Source: Limnohabitans sp. 15K
GTDB taxonomy: Bacteria; Pseudomonadota; Gammaproteobacteria; Burkholderiales; Burkholderiaceae_C
Length of the DNA: 64,000 nucleotides
Direction of reading: 5' to 3'
Assembly (NCBI RefSeq): GCF_002778285.1
Contig: NZ_NESM01000001.1
Location: forward strand, 1,324,501 to 1,388,500
The notes under the pieces are model-generated. The model was not told where the DNA came from, made no database searches, and worked only from the letters and a program-made list of their open reading frames with translations. The translations under genes and the position numbers were made by a program. Below are positions 1 through 8,902 of this stretch, piece after piece (the stretch's first letter is position 1; each line of letters begins with the position of its first letter).

Positions 1-121
1 ACATGCCGGCTTTGACTTGACCGGCTTTGACATCGGCAGCGTGACCCTGCGACAGAGCGCAGATCCACATGCCCAGAAAGACACCCCAAGACCTCAGTTG
101 AAATGATTGGGTTAAAAACAT
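1..121 (-). CDS. Exported protein, probable c-type cytochrome (N-terminal fragment)
   Basis: Only the first 40 codons lie inside the window; the gene runs off the left edge. The ATG has an AAGGATC ribosome site a few bases upstream. Residues 1 to about 28 form a signal peptide with a hydrophobic core (WGVFLGMWICAL) ending in HAA, and the mature part begins DVKAGQVKAGM. That mature start is common in small periplasmic c-type cytochromes of this order, with CxxCH a few residues further on, but the haem motif is outside the window. The neighbour just upstream is a PQQ-type sugar dehydrogenase, for which a cytochrome c would be a natural electron acceptor. The cytochrome call is therefore inference; the signal peptide is seen directly. 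Confidence 0.5.
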   Translation of the reverse strand, partial: MFLTQSFQLRSWGVFLGMWICALSQGHAADVKAGQVKAGM

Positions 122-140
122 CTTGATCCTTTTCATCCAA

Positions 141-171
141 GAAAAAGCACCCGCTTAGAAAGCGGGTGCTT
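141..171 (-). terminator. Intrinsic terminator after the sugar dehydrogenase
   Basis: A perfect 11-bp stem (145-155 with 161-171) with a five-base loop is followed on the minus strand by a run of five T. It sits 16 bases past the stop codon of the sugar dehydrogenase and 23 bases before the start of the next gene in the same direction. Confidence 0.85.
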
Positions 172-186
172 GGTGCTTTCAAAGCA

Positions 187-1470
187 TCAGTTGCCGTAGG
201 TCACGCGGTAGATCGCACCCGCGTAATCGTCCGAGATCAGCATGGAGCCGTCTTTCATGACCGCCACGTCAACAGGACGACCAATGTAAGTGCCGGTTTC
301 TGGGCTCAACCAGCCTTCGGCAAACACTTCAGACTTGTCGGCGGTGCCATCGGCTTTGAGAGAAACAAAGTTGATGAGCGCACCACTGGCGGGGCTGCGG
401 TTCCAAGAGCCATGCGAGGCGACAAAAATGCCACCACGGTACTTGGCGGGGAACTGCTTGCCTGTGTAGAAGGTCATGCCCAGCTGCGCTTGGTGCGCGG
501 GGAACTCAATTTGTGGGAAGACCGCGTTGGCGGGCTCTTTCATGTCCTTCAGGTCAGGTGCAGCGGGGGAGCCGGCCACCTTGTACTTGCCATTCCAGTA
601 GGGATAACCGAAATGCTCGCCCTTTTTGGTGGAGCGGTTCAGCTCGCCCGGTGGAATCTCATTGCCCAAACCGTCGGTCTGGTTGTCGGTCCACCACAGG
701 GTTCCGTCCTTGGGGTTGAAGTCCTGACCCACCGAGTTGCGCATGCCGATGCTGTACACCTCGCGGCCGCTGCCGTCAAAGGGGTCCATGCGCACGATGC
801 CGCCGATGCCCAGGCGATTGAACTCATCGACTTTGTCAGCAGGCTGCACGTTGAAAGGCTGACCCAGCGTGACATACAACTTGTTGTCTGGTCCGATGCG
901 GCAAGTGCGCGCACCGTGGTTGTAAGACTCGTGCTCGGTCGGGATCAGTTTGCCTTGTGGCACCACCTCGATGACCGCAACATCCGGGCCTTCGTAGAAG
1001 AATTCAGCGGCCGGGAAGTTCAGCACCCGGTTGTGTTCGGCCACAACCAAGAAGCCATCCTTGGTCCAGCACACGCCATTGGGGACTTTGAAGTTGAGCG
1101 ATGGCGCAAACGACTTCACCTCATCGGCAATGCCGTCGCTGTTGCGGTCTGTCACAGCCCAAACGGTGGTCTTGCGAGTGCCCACAAACAGCATGTTGGT
1201 GGAAGGTGCAATGGCCATGTGACGAGCATCGGGCACCACCGCAAACAGTTCAATCTTGAAGCCGTCGGGCATCTTGATCTTTTTCAGGTTGTTGCGGATG
1301 GCATCGGCATTGCGGCCGGTTTGTGGCACCACCGGAATGTTCAGATCGGTCGTGGCGACCTTCATCTGCTTCATGGTGTTGAGGTTGTCTTTGCCGGCTT
1401 GGGCATAGGCCCCTGTGGCCAGCGTGGCTGCGAGCAATGCAGCACTGAGTTGGGTCAATTTCAAGGTCAT
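187..1470 (-). CDS. PQQ-dependent sugar dehydrogenase (glucose/sorbosone dehydrogenase family)
   Basis: A 427-residue exported protein of the six-bladed beta-propeller glucose/sorbosone dehydrogenase family, which oxidises sugars or sugar aldehydes in the periplasm with PQQ. A signal peptide covers residues 1-23 (ends AYA-QAG). Family blocks are visible in order: WAVTDRNSDGIADEV, FLVVAEHNRVL, LWWTDNQTDGLGNEIPPGE with GEHFGYPYW, FVASHGSWNRS, and the closing blade GRPVDVAVMKDGSMLISDD. The AGGAG ribosome site touches the ATG, so translation may instead begin at the TTG two codons downstream (1464); this would not affect the signal peptide. A cytochrome-like gene follows in the same direction after a terminator. 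The true substrate cannot be read from sequence. Confidence 0.85.
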   Translation of the reverse strand: MTLKLTQLSAALLAATLATGAYAQAGKDNLNTMKQMKVATTDLNIPVVPQTGRNADAIRNNLKKIKMPDGFKIELFAVVPDARHMAIAPSTNMLFVGTRKTTVWAVTDRNSDGIADEVKSFAPSLNFKVPNGVCWTKDGFLVVAEHNRVLNFPAAEFFYEGPDVAVIEVVPQGKLIPTEHESYNHGARTCRIGPDNKLYVTLGQPFNVQPADKVDEFNRLGIGGIVRMDPFDGSGREVYSIGMRNSVGQDFNPKDGTLWWTDNQTDGLGNEIPPGELNRSTKKGEHFGYPYWNGKYKVAGSPAAPDLKDMKEPANAVFPQIEFPAHQAQLGMTFYTGKQFPAKYRGGIFVASHGSWNRSPASGALINFVSLKADGTADKSEVFAEGWLSPETGTYIGRPVDVAVMKDGSMLISDDYAGAIYRVTYGN

Positions 1471-1879
1471 CTCCTGTTTTTAATGGTTGATTCAAATCCG
1501 CTATCGCCATTAGAAACCCCCGGTTGTGCGGGAGTTGGCCCATTCAATTTAAGTCAAAGCTTTGCGCGAAGCCTTGGTAAAAACCCTTTTAAAAAGCGGT
1601 TTTTAATTGAAAAAATTTTCAAATTTCACGCAATAAAAGTACGCGACTTCAGTCTCTCTGGCGACTGACAAATGAAGAATTGGCTAAAGCTCAATGCGCA
1701 ATTCACGGAATGTGCGCATACCCACGGAGGGCTGTTTTGAGGGGGGGATTAGCTGTGCGGCGATGGGCCGCCACTGCCGACTGCGCAGTCATGGATGACT
1801 GTCAAACCACTGCATGGACCTGCCTGCCAAAAGCAAATCTGAGGGTGAAATTTCAAATTAGACCGTCTGAGAGAAAAGC
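1471..1879. other. Intergenic region, presumed promoter of the sugar dehydrogenase
   Basis: This stretch of about 400 bases holds no convincing gene. The part from about 1555 to 1640 is distinctly AT-rich compared with the flanks and lies 85 to 170 bases upstream of the dehydrogenase start, so a promoter is expected there, but no clear -35/-10 pair stands out. Confidence 0.4.
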
Positions 1880-1914
1880 ATCAACACTTGCACCGCGCGG
1901 TGACAAGTGTTGAT
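1880..1914 (-). terminator. Intrinsic terminator after the porin gene
   Basis: Long hairpin: an 11-bp outer stem (1880-1890 with 1904-1914) encloses a second short GC palindrome (1891-1902). On the minus strand it is followed by a GCTTTTCTCTC tract. It lies about 10 bases past the porin stop codon. Confidence 0.8.
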
Positions 1915-1924
1915 GTGCGCCTGA

Positions 1925-2698
1925 TTAGAAGGCGTATTTCAGGCCGAGAACCGCACCGGACTTGCCGTTGTACTTGTTGAGCAAGGTGTAGAAAGGCTCG
2001 TTGGCGTTGGTGCCCACCAAAGCAGCGCTGGCCGTCAGACCGTTGCCCAAGTCTTTGTTCAGAGTCAGTGCGTAATCGCTGTAAGAAGCATTGACCACGT
2101 TTTTGACTTTCTGGTAGCCGTAGTGCGGCACCAAGGTGAAGCCGTTGCCCAAGTCAAAGTTGGCGCTCAGGTCCACGTAGTAGCTGTTCTTGCTGTTGGG
2201 GTTACCAAACAAGTTGGAGATCGCGTGCGAGTACTTGGCCGTGACCAAACCGTAGGTCACCGCACCGTACACCTCGTTGGTGTTGGCGTTGGCAAAGCCA
2301 CTGACCTTGGCCAAGTTGTTGCCCGAGTACTCATAACGTAGGAAACCCACGTCGTAGGCCGCATCGCCCACAGCGCCTTTGTATCCACCGTACAGGTCGA
2401 TTTCAACCGGGCCCTTGATGCCGCCCACGCCCACGGTGGTGCCTGTGTCCTTGATCCACTGGATGCCAGAAGCCCAAGCGCCAATGTAAAAACCGCTTTT
2501 ATCGGCATAGTCCGCACCACCTTGAACTGTTGGCTGGGCGCGGGTTTGCGAAATGCCGCGGTAACGGTAGTCAGTCACAGCGCCCACGTTGTAGGACAAA
2601 GTGCTTTCTGGTGCAGCAGGTGCTGTTTGGGCTTGGGCCACAGAAGTCAAAGAACCGATGGCCAAAGCGATCAAGGATGGAACGAGGATTTTTTTCAT
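1925..2698 (-). CDS. TorF-family putative outer-membrane porin
   Basis: A 257-residue outer-membrane beta-barrel protein of the TorF/gcw_chp putative porin family. The start is the ATG at 2698 (MKKILVPSLIALAIG), with GGAG 11 bases upstream; a longer reading from an upstream TTG would spoil the signal peptide. The signal ends at about residue 23 (AQA-QT). The mature N-terminus carries the family signature YNVGAVTDYRYRGISQT, then alternating aromatic strands, and the protein ends in GLKYAF with the terminal Phe typical of BamA-recognised barrels. It is a single gene with its own terminator and an AT-rich upstream region. The transported solute is unknown. Confidence 0.85.
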   Translation of the reverse strand: MKKILVPSLIALAIGSLTSVAQAQTAPAAPESTLSYNVGAVTDYRYRGISQTRAQPTVQGGADYADKSGFYIGAWASGIQWIKDTGTTVGVGGIKGPVEIDLYGGYKGAVGDAAYDVGFLRYEYSGNNLAKVSGFANANTNEVYGAVTYGLVTAKYSHAISNLFGNPNSKNSYYVDLSANFDLGNGFTLVPHYGYQKVKNVVNASYSDYALTLNKDLGNGLTASAALVGTNANEPFYTLLNKYNGKSGAVLGLKYAF

Positions 2699-2845
2699 GA
2701 GGGAGAACTCCAAGGGATTGAAAGAATTGGTTTTTACGAAAATTCCAATATTAGGGTTTTACCTGATGATTGTGGGTTTAGATATTTCAACTTTCCAATG
2801 TTGCAATAAACCAACGCAATTTCCGACGAAGCACTTGGTCGGGCG

Positions 2846-3652
2846 TCAACTCCTGAAACGCTTCCTCGTCAAGGCCAGCGCAATCCAGAACGACACCACC
2901 GCAAAGCCCGCCAGCACCAGCACATGGCGCAGCGGCTGGTCTGGCCAGCGGTCCAAAAACAGCGGGCGCACCAAATCCACCGCCACCGACAGTGGGAGCC
3001 AGTCGGCGACCACACGCACAAAGCCGGGCAGTTGCTCACGCGGAAAAAAGATGCCCGAGAGGAACATCATGGGCGTGAGGAACAGGGTGAAGTAATAGGT
3101 GAAGAAGTCGTAGCCTTTGGCCAGCGCGTTGAAGATCAGCGCCATGCAGCTGAAGGTAATACCCACGCCCAGCAGCACGGGCCAAGCCACCAGCAGCTTC
3201 CAACTGTGGCTGATGTTCAGGACCAGCATCACACCCAAAATGGCCGTGACGGTGAACAGCGCTTTGAAGGCGGCCCACAGCATTTCGGCCATCACCACGT
3301 CGTCCAGCCGCACCGGGGCGTTCATGATGCCATCCCAGGTTTTTTGCACATGCATGCGCGAGAACGCCGAGTACAGTGCCTCAAAGGTCGCCGCGTTCAT
3401 GGCGCTCATGCAGATGCTGCCGCTGGCCAAGAACAAGATGTAAGGCACTTTTTCGCCGCCCATCTCAACCTGCCCAATGAGCGCACCCATGCCGTAGCCA
3501 AAGGCCACCAGCCACATGAGCGGCTCGGCGATGTTGCCCACCAAGCTGGGGATGGCGAGTTTTTTCCAGACCAGCCAGTTGCGCTGGAACACGGGCCACC
3601 AGCGCATGGACAGGCGGGGCGCGGCCCAGATGTTGTTTTGAATTTGACTCAT
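2846..3652 (-). CDS. ABC-2 type exporter permease (NodJ-like)
   Basis: A 268-residue integral membrane protein with six predicted hydrophobic spans, matching ABC-2 permeases of the NodJ/DrrB type. Recognisable family pieces are the N-terminal WKKLAIPSLVGNIAEPLMWLVAFGYGMG and the late FFTYYFTLFLTPMMFLSGIFFP block. It follows the ATPase gene with a two-base gap, and its ribosome site (GGAAGG) lies inside the end of that gene, so the pair is translationally linked. Together they would form one exporter; the substrate cannot be told. NodIJ homologues outside rhizobia are common in Burkholderiales and do not imply nodulation. Confidence 0.85.
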   Translation of the reverse strand: MSQIQNNIWAAPRLSMRWWPVFQRNWLVWKKLAIPSLVGNIAEPLMWLVAFGYGMGALIGQVEMGGEKVPYILFLASGSICMSAMNAATFEALYSAFSRMHVQKTWDGIMNAPVRLDDVVMAEMLWAAFKALFTVTAILGVMLVLNISHSWKLLVAWPVLLGVGITFSCMALIFNALAKGYDFFTYYFTLFLTPMMFLSGIFFPREQLPGFVRVVADWLPLSVAVDLVRPLFLDRWPDQPLRHVLVLAGFAVVSFWIALALTRKRFRS

Positions 3653-3654
3653 GA

Positions 3655-4584
3655 TCAGCCTTCCTCTCGGATCTGGCGTCCGGTCAATTTCAGGAACAGG
3701 TCTTCCAGGTTGGAAGGTCGGTGCAGCGTGCGCAGCGCGGGCCAGGCCTCGAGTGCGTGCATCAAGGCGCGGCTGTCTTGGGTGTAGAAGAAAACCGTCT
3801 CGCCGCTGACTTCGACCCGCCCTGCCAGCGCCTTCAAGCTGGCCTCTTGCGCCAATGGCACCGCGCCTTGGCCAAAGACCTCCACCACTTCAGGCTCCAG
3901 GTGTTCGGCGATCAAATCGCGTGGCGCACCCTCGGCAATCTTGCGGCCTTGGTCCAGCACCAAGAGGCGAGAGCACAAACGCTCGGCTTCGTCCATGAAA
4001 TGGGTGGTGAGCAAAATGGACTTGCCTTCTTGCAGCAGCACCTGCAGACGCTCCCACATCAGGTGACGCGCTTGCGGGTCCAGGCCCGTGGTGGGTTCGT
4101 CCAGCATCAGCAGTTGAGGGTGGTTGATCAGGGCACGGGCGAGGCTCAAGCGCCGCTTCATGCCGCCCGACAACTCGCCGGGCTTGGCTTTGGCTTTGTG
4201 GCTGAGGGCACCAAACTCCAGCAGTTGGGGGATACGCTCGCGAATGACCGCGTCGGGCAGGCCAAAGTAACGGCCAAATGCCAGCAGGTTTTCTTCGGCG
4301 TTGAAGTCCGGGTCGAGCGTGTCCATTTGCGCGACCACGCCCAAGCGGGCTTTGATGTCCAAGGCGTCGCGGGGCATTTGCAAACCATCGAAATAGCGGA
4401 TATCGCCACCATCAGGGTGGGACAAGCCCAGGCACATGCGCAGCGTGGTGGTTTTGCCCGCGCCGTTGGGGCCGATCACGCCCAGGCATTCGCCGGGGTT
4501 GATGTGGAAAGACAGGTCATTGACCACCGTGGTGTCGCCGTAGCGTTTGACCAGGTGTTCGACCGAAAGCAAAGGGGTGTTCAT
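3655..4584 (-). CDS. ABC exporter ATP-binding protein (NodI/DrrA-like)
   Basis: A 309-residue cytoplasmic ATPase. Walker A is GPNGAGKTT (near residue 38), the ABC signature is LSGGMKRRLSLARAL and Walker B is [13 protein letters not shown], followed by the H-loop LLTTH. A C-terminal extension of about 90 residues after the nucleotide-binding fold is usual in the NodI/DrrA group. It is the first gene of a two-gene operon with the permease at 2846-3652. The start ATG at 4584 is 71 bases from the divergent psd start, so the two units share one promoter region. Confidence 0.9.
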   Translation of the reverse strand: MNTPLLSVEHLVKRYGDTTVVNDLSFHINPGECLGVIGPNGAGKTTTLRMCLGLSHPDGGDIRYFDGLQMPRDALDIKARLGVVAQMDTLDPDFNAEENLLAFGRYFGLPDAVIRERIPQLLEFGALSHKAKAKPGELSGGMKRRLSLARALINHPQLLMLDEPTTGLDPQARHLMWERLQVLLQEGKSILLTTHFMDEAERLCSRLLVLDQGRKIAEGAPRDLIAEHLEPEVVEVFGQGAVPLAQEASLKALAGRVEVSGETVFFYTQDSRALMHALEAWPALRTLHRPSNLEDLFLKLTGRQIREEG

Positions 4585-4655
4585 GGACGAGATTGTGCCT
4601 GCGGGCGGCCCGATAAAATCAAGGCATTCTTCTGAACCGCCCCTGCGGCCACCAC

Positions 4656-5513
4656 ATGTCCAGCTCCTTTTCTGACCGCCTGGCGGTTTTGCCGCAGTAC
4701 CTGATTCCCAAGCAAGCCCTGACCGCCTTCGCGGGCTGGGTGGCCGGCAGCCAATGGGGTGGTGTGACCACGGGCATCATCGACCGCTTTGTGCGCCGCT
4801 ACAACGTGAACATGAGCGAAGCGGCCAACCCGGACACGGCCAGCTACACCAGCTTCAACGAGTTTTTCACACGCCCTTTGCGTGGCGATGCCAGGCCATT
4901 GGCCTCTGCAACTTTTGTCAGCCCGGTGGACGGCGCCATCAGCCAGTGCGGCCCGATCGCGGGCGATCAGGTGTTTCAGGCCAAGGGCCACAGCTACAGC
5001 ACACGCGCCTTGGTAGGGGGCGATGCAGCATTGGCGGCTCAGTTTCAGGACGGTGAATTTGCCACGCTTTACCTCAGCCCGCGCGACTACCACCGCATCC
5101 ACATGCCTTGCGCGGGACGGCTCACGCGCATGATTTACGTGCCGGGCGATCTGTTTTCAGTGAACCCAACCACAGCCCGTGGCGTGCCAGGGCTGTTTGC
5201 CCGCAACGAGCGCGTGGTGTGTGTGTTCGAAGGCGAGCACGGCCCTTTTGTGATGGTGCTGGTGGGCGCGACGATTGTGGGCAGCATGGCCACCGTGTGG
5301 CACGGCGTGGTCAACCCGCCACGCCCCGGCACAGTGCGCGAATGGACTTACGAGATGGGTAGCATCACCCTGGACCAAGGCGAAGAGATGGGCCGCTTTT
5401 TGCTCGGCTCCACTGTGGTGATGCTCTTCCCCGAAGGGATGATGCAGTTCAAAGCCGACTGGACACCCGCTCGCCCGATCGTCATGGGCGAGGCGATGGG
5501 CTCGCTGGTTTAA
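4656..5513 (+). CDS. psd: Phosphatidylserine decarboxylase proenzyme
   Basis: This 285-residue enzyme converts phosphatidylserine to phosphatidylethanolamine at the inner membrane. The family features are the [11 protein letters not shown] block, the conserved HSY motif after KG (KGHSYST), [12 protein letters not shown], and the autocleavage site LGST near residue 255, where the Ser becomes the pyruvoyl cofactor. Length is normal for the proteobacterial form. The ribosome site is weak. The gene converges on kup and their stop codons overlap by four bases. Confidence 0.95.
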   Translation: MSSSFSDRLAVLPQYLIPKQALTAFAGWVAGSQWGGVTTGIIDRFVRRYNVNMSEAANPDTASYTSFNEFFTRPLRGDARPLASATFVSPVDGAISQCGPIAGDQVFQAKGHSYSTRALVGGDAALAAQFQDGEFATLYLSPRDYHRIHMPCAGRLTRMIYVPGDLFSVNPTTARGVPGLFARNERVVCVFEGEHGPFVMVLVGATIVGSMATVWHGVVNPPRPGTVREWTYEMGSITLDQGEEMGRFLLGSTVVMLFPEGMMQFKADWTPARPIVMGEAMGSLV

Positions 5514-7378
5514 ATCTCGATTTTGGAACCCAGCTCGACCACGCCGTTGGTGGGCAGGTTCAAGAACGCAGCCGCACCACTGGCGTTGTGGTGCATCTGG
5601 GCAAAGAGTTTTTCACGCCAAGTGGCCATGCCACCACCAATCGTGGGGATCACGATGTCGCGTGACAGGAAATAGCTGGTCATCATCGGGTCGAGCTTGT
5701 AGCCCTCGCCTTCAATGCTGGCCAAGGCGCTCGGCAAGTCGGGGTTGTCCTTGAAGCCATAGTTGACAATGACTTGCCAGCATTCGTGCCCGAGCGGCGT
5801 CACATCCAAGCGCTGAACGACGTCCACACGCGGCACCTCGTGGCTGCGCACCGTGACAAACAAATTGCGCTCGTGCAACACCTTGTTGTGCTTGAGGTTG
5901 TGCAGCAAAGCGTTGGGCACGGTACCGGTCTCGGCCGTCAGAAACACAGCCGTGCCTTCGACGCGGGTGGGCGGCGAAACGAAGACGGCATCCAAGAAAT
6001 CAGGCAAACGCAAAGCGTCTGAGCGCAAAGATTCGTTGAGCAAGCGACGGCCATCGTGCCAAGTCAACATCAGCGTGAACACGACGGCGCCAATGAACAG
6101 CGGGAACCAACCACCGTCCAACAGCTTGAGCATGTTGGAGGCCCAAAACGCCAGATCGACCACAAAGAAAAAGCCCGTCGCGCCAATGCACAAGGCCAAG
6201 GGCAATTTCCATGCGTAACGGATCACATAAAAGGTCAGCACGGTGGTGATCAGCATGTCGGTGCACACGGCGATGCCATAGGCCGCCGCCAGGTTGCTCG
6301 ATGACTTGAACATGACCACGGCCAACACAATGGCCACAAACAGGCCCCAGTTGACGAAGGGCATGTAGATTTGTCCCGTGTCGGTTTCGCTGGTGTGCTG
6401 CACTTCCAGTCGGGGCAGATAGCCCAACTGAATGACCTGCTTGGTCACGCTGAAAGCGCCAGAAATCAGCGCTTGCGAGGCAATGACCGTGGCCATCGTG
6501 GCCAGACCCACCAAAGGCACCAGGGCCCAGTCGGGTGCCATCATGTAAAACGGGTTTTTCACAGCTTCAGGGTTGGACAGAAGCAAAGCACCTTGGCCAA
6601 AGTAGTTCAGGGTCAGGCAAGGCATGACCACGCTGAACCAGGCCAGGCGGATCGGCTTTTTGCCAAAGTGGCCCATGTCGGCATACAGGGCTTCACCACC
6701 AGTCACGCACAGGACCACAGCGCCCAAAATGATGAAAGTGATACCTGGCTCATTCCACATGAAGCCCAGCGCGTAATGTGGGCTAATGGCCAAAAGGATC
6801 TCGGGGCGCTGCACGATGTGCGAGACACCCAAGACGGCAATGGCGAGAAACCAGACCAGCGTGATCGGACCAAAGAATTTGCCAATGCCCGCAGTACCGC
6901 GCTTTTGCACCCAAAACAGCAGGAACAAGATGACCAAGGTGAGCGGGATCACCGCCTTTTTGAAGTTCGGGGAGATGATCTCCAGGCCTTCAACGGCGGA
7001 CAGCACGGAGATGGCGGGTGTGATGACGCCGTCACCATAAAACAGACAAGTGCCAAAAATACCGACGATCAGCAACACCTTGCGGGTTCGAGGACGGTCC
7101 TTCACCGATTGCGAAGCGAGCGCCAACATGGCGACCAGTCCGCCTTCGCCATGGTTGTCGGCGCGAAGGACCAAGACCACGTACTTGACCGACACAATGG
7201 TGGTCAGCGTCCAAAAGAAAATCGAGAGAATGCCGTAGACGTTTTCGGGCGTGAACGGCACATGGCCGGAGCCAAACACCTCTTTCATCGCGTACAGCAC
7301 GCTGGTGCCGATATCGCCGTAAACCACGCCAATGGCGCCCAGTGTCAGGGCGGCGAGAGAGGATTTTGTTGAGGACAC
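5510..7378 (-). CDS. kup: Low-affinity potassium transport protein Kup
   Basis: A 622-residue K+ uptake permease with about 12 membrane spans in the first 430 residues and a hydrophilic C-terminal cytoplasmic domain, the usual size for Kup/TrkD. The N-terminus [18 protein letters not shown] and the following [17 protein letters not shown] are family signatures. Translation appears to begin at GTG (7378); there is no purine-rich ribosome site because a T-run and hairpin sit directly in front of it (see 7373-7404). The gene lies downstream of gshA in the same direction and its stop overlaps the convergent psd stop. Confidence 0.95.
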   Translation of the reverse strand: MSSTKSSLAALTLGAIGVVYGDIGTSVLYAMKEVFGSGHVPFTPENVYGILSIFFWTLTTIVSVKYVVLVLRADNHGEGGLVAMLALASQSVKDRPRTRKVLLIVGIFGTCLFYGDGVITPAISVLSAVEGLEIISPNFKKAVIPLTLVILFLLFWVQKRGTAGIGKFFGPITLVWFLAIAVLGVSHIVQRPEILLAISPHYALGFMWNEPGITFIILGAVVLCVTGGEALYADMGHFGKKPIRLAWFSVVMPCLTLNYFGQGALLLSNPEAVKNPFYMMAPDWALVPLVGLATMATVIASQALISGAFSVTKQVIQLGYLPRLEVQHTSETDTGQIYMPFVNWGLFVAIVLAVVMFKSSSNLAAAYGIAVCTDMLITTVLTFYVIRYAWKLPLALCIGATGFFFVVDLAFWASNMLKLLDGGWFPLFIGAVVFTLMLTWHDGRRLLNESLRSDALRLPDFLDAVFVSPPTRVEGTAVFLTAETGTVPNALLHNLKHNKVLHERNLFVTVRSHEVPRVDVVQRLDVTPLGHECWQVIVNYGFKDNPDLPSALASIEGEGYKLDPMMTSYFLSRDIVIPTIGGGMATWREKLFAQMHHNASGAAAFLNLPTNGVVELGSKIEI

Positions 7379-7404
7379 AAAAAATGGCCTGACCGGGATC
7401 AGGC
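7373..7404 (-). terminator. Hairpin plus T-run abutting the kup start
   Basis: On the minus strand a 6-bp stem (GCCTGA/TCAGGC, arms 7399-7404 and 7387-7392) is followed by CCATTTTTT and then directly by the GTG start of kup. It may be the terminator of gshA, an attenuator for kup, or both. The stem is short, so strength is uncertain. Confidence 0.5.
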
Positions 7405-7470
7405 GCTTAGTCTTGAAGTTCGCTATTTTGCGCCCAATGGCGGCTCTGTGTCACCGCTCATCCTAAGATT

Positions 7471-7487
7471 TTGTTGCAGTGCAACAA
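7471..7487 (-). terminator. Small hairpin directly after gshA
   Basis: A perfect 7-bp stem (TTGTTGC/GCAACAA) with a three-base loop begins three bases past the gshA stop and is followed on the minus strand by AAATCTT. It is weak as a terminator but suitably placed. Confidence 0.35.
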
Positions 7488-7489
7488 CT

Positions 7490-8785
7490 TCAGTCGTAAA
7501 CCTCGGCCTCCGGATCGGTGGCTTCCAGCTCGTAACTGGCCGCCAACATGGCCAAACGGCCAATCACGCCATACATGTAAAAGCGGTTGGGCACACTGGC
7601 CCCGGGTTTGACGCCAGGCTGAGGCAAATGGGGGGTGTCGGCAAAGGCCAAAGGCACAAAGCTGGCGCCCGGCGCGTTCAGGTTTTCATCTACACCGCGC
7701 TCGGCATGCACGCGGTAAAAACCGCCCACCACATAGCGGTCCATCATGTAAACGACCGGCTCGGCCACCGCGTCGTTGATGCGTTCGTTGGTCAGCACGC
7801 CCTCTTGGATGATCACGTCGTTGACGGTCTGGCCGTCCTTGATGACGTTCATCTTGTTGCGGGTCTTGCGGTTCAGGACATCCAAGTCCGCCACATCGCG
7901 CACCGTCATGATGCCCATGCCGTAAGTGCCGTTGTCGGCCTTGACGACCACAAACGGCTTTTCGTTGATGCCGTATTCCTTGTACTTGCGCTTGATCTTG
8001 GTCAGCAGCGCGTCCACGTTGCTGCGCAAGCAGTCCATGCCCGTGCCTTCGGCAAAGTTCACATCGCCACACTGGCTGAACATCGGGTTAATGAGCCACG
8101 GGTCAATGCCCAGCAGCTTGCCAAAACGTTTGGCCACTTCTTCGTAGCATTCGAAATGCTTGGTTTTGCGCCGCACGCTCCAGCCGGCATGCAAGGGTGG
8201 CAGCAAAAATTGCTCGTGCAGCTCTTCCAATATGCCCGGGGCACCGGCCGACAAGTCGTTGTTGAGCAAGATGGTGCAAGGGTCAAAGTCTTTGAGGCCC
8301 AAGCGGTGCTGGCTGCGCACGACCGGCTCCAACGTCACGCTCTCGCCGTTGGGCAACTCGATGGTGGTGGCTTCTTTGATCTCAGGGTTGATCGAGCCCA
8401 AGCGCACGTTCAGTCCAGCCATGTGGAAGATGCGCTGCAATTGCGCCACGTTGGCCAAATAGAAAGTGTTGCGCGTGTGGTTCTCAGGGATGATCAGCAG
8501 GTTTTTGGCTTCGGGGCAGATTTTTTCAATGGCTGCTTGCGCAGCCTGGACGGCCAATGGCAGCATCTCGGGCGTCAAGTTGTTCCAACCACCGGGGTAG
8601 AGGTTGGTGTCCACGGGGGCGAGCTTAAAACCGGCGTTGCGGATGTCGACAGAAGTGTAGAAAGGGGGGGTGTGCTCCATCCATTCCAGACGAAACCAGC
8701 GTTCGATCGCGGGCATGGAGTCCAAAATGCGCTGCTCCAGCTCATTGATGGGGCCGGTCAGGGCAGTGACGAGATGGGGAACCAT
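7490..8785 (-). CDS. gshA: Glutamate-cysteine ligase (betaproteobacterial/acidithiobacilli type)
   Basis: A 431-residue enzyme for the first step of glutathione synthesis, joining glutamate and cysteine with ATP. It belongs to the GshA family first defined from Acidithiobacillus, different from the E. coli GshA fold group. Recognisable stretches are YTSVDIRNAGFKLAPVDTN, NLLIIPENHTRNTFY and the nucleotide-binding VVVKADNGTYGMGI. Length is standard. In many relatives gshB follows; here kup follows instead and no gshB is in the window. Confidence 0.9.
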   Translation of the reverse strand: MVPHLVTALTGPINELEQRILDSMPAIERWFRLEWMEHTPPFYTSVDIRNAGFKLAPVDTNLYPGGWNNLTPEMLPLAVQAAQAAIEKICPEAKNLLIIPENHTRNTFYLANVAQLQRIFHMAGLNVRLGSINPEIKEATTIELPNGESVTLEPVVRSQHRLGLKDFDPCTILLNNDLSAGAPGILEELHEQFLLPPLHAGWSVRRKTKHFECYEEVAKRFGKLLGIDPWLINPMFSQCGDVNFAEGTGMDCLRSNVDALLTKIKRKYKEYGINEKPFVVVKADNGTYGMGIMTVRDVADLDVLNRKTRNKMNVIKDGQTVNDVIIQEGVLTNERINDAVAEPVVYMMDRYVVGGFYRVHAERGVDENLNAPGASFVPLAFADTPHLPQPGVKPGASVPNRFYMYGVIGRLAMLAASYELEATDPEAEVYD

Positions 8786-8880
8786 GGGCGACCTTTATGG
8801 GGCTGAAACTAAGAAATGATATGGGGCTGGTTGGCTGTTTTGCAAGCGCTTACCGGACAGGTCACAAAGGGCATGTCGGC

Positions 8881-8901
8881 CGGACCACACAAGGTGGTCC
8901 G
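8881..8901 (-). terminator. Hairpin directly after proA
   Basis: A perfect 8-bp GC-rich stem (8881-8888 with 8894-8901) begins one base past the proA stop codon. There is no T-run on the minus strand, so it may only protect the 3' end or assist Rho. Confidence 0.35.
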
Positions 8902-8902
8902 A

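Noticed and set aside
166..1668. 500-codon open frame on the plus strand opposite the sugar dehydrogenase gene
   Set aside because: It is antisense to a gene with clear family motifs; long antisense frames are common at this GC content and this one has no recognisable domain.
1680..1913. Small plus-strand frame of 77 codons in the first intergenic region
   Set aside because: No ribosome site, no domain, and its end overlaps the porin terminator hairpin.
2846..4584. Nodulation genes nodIJ
   Set aside because: The pair resembles NodIJ, but such exporters are widespread in Burkholderiales and no nod genes are present.
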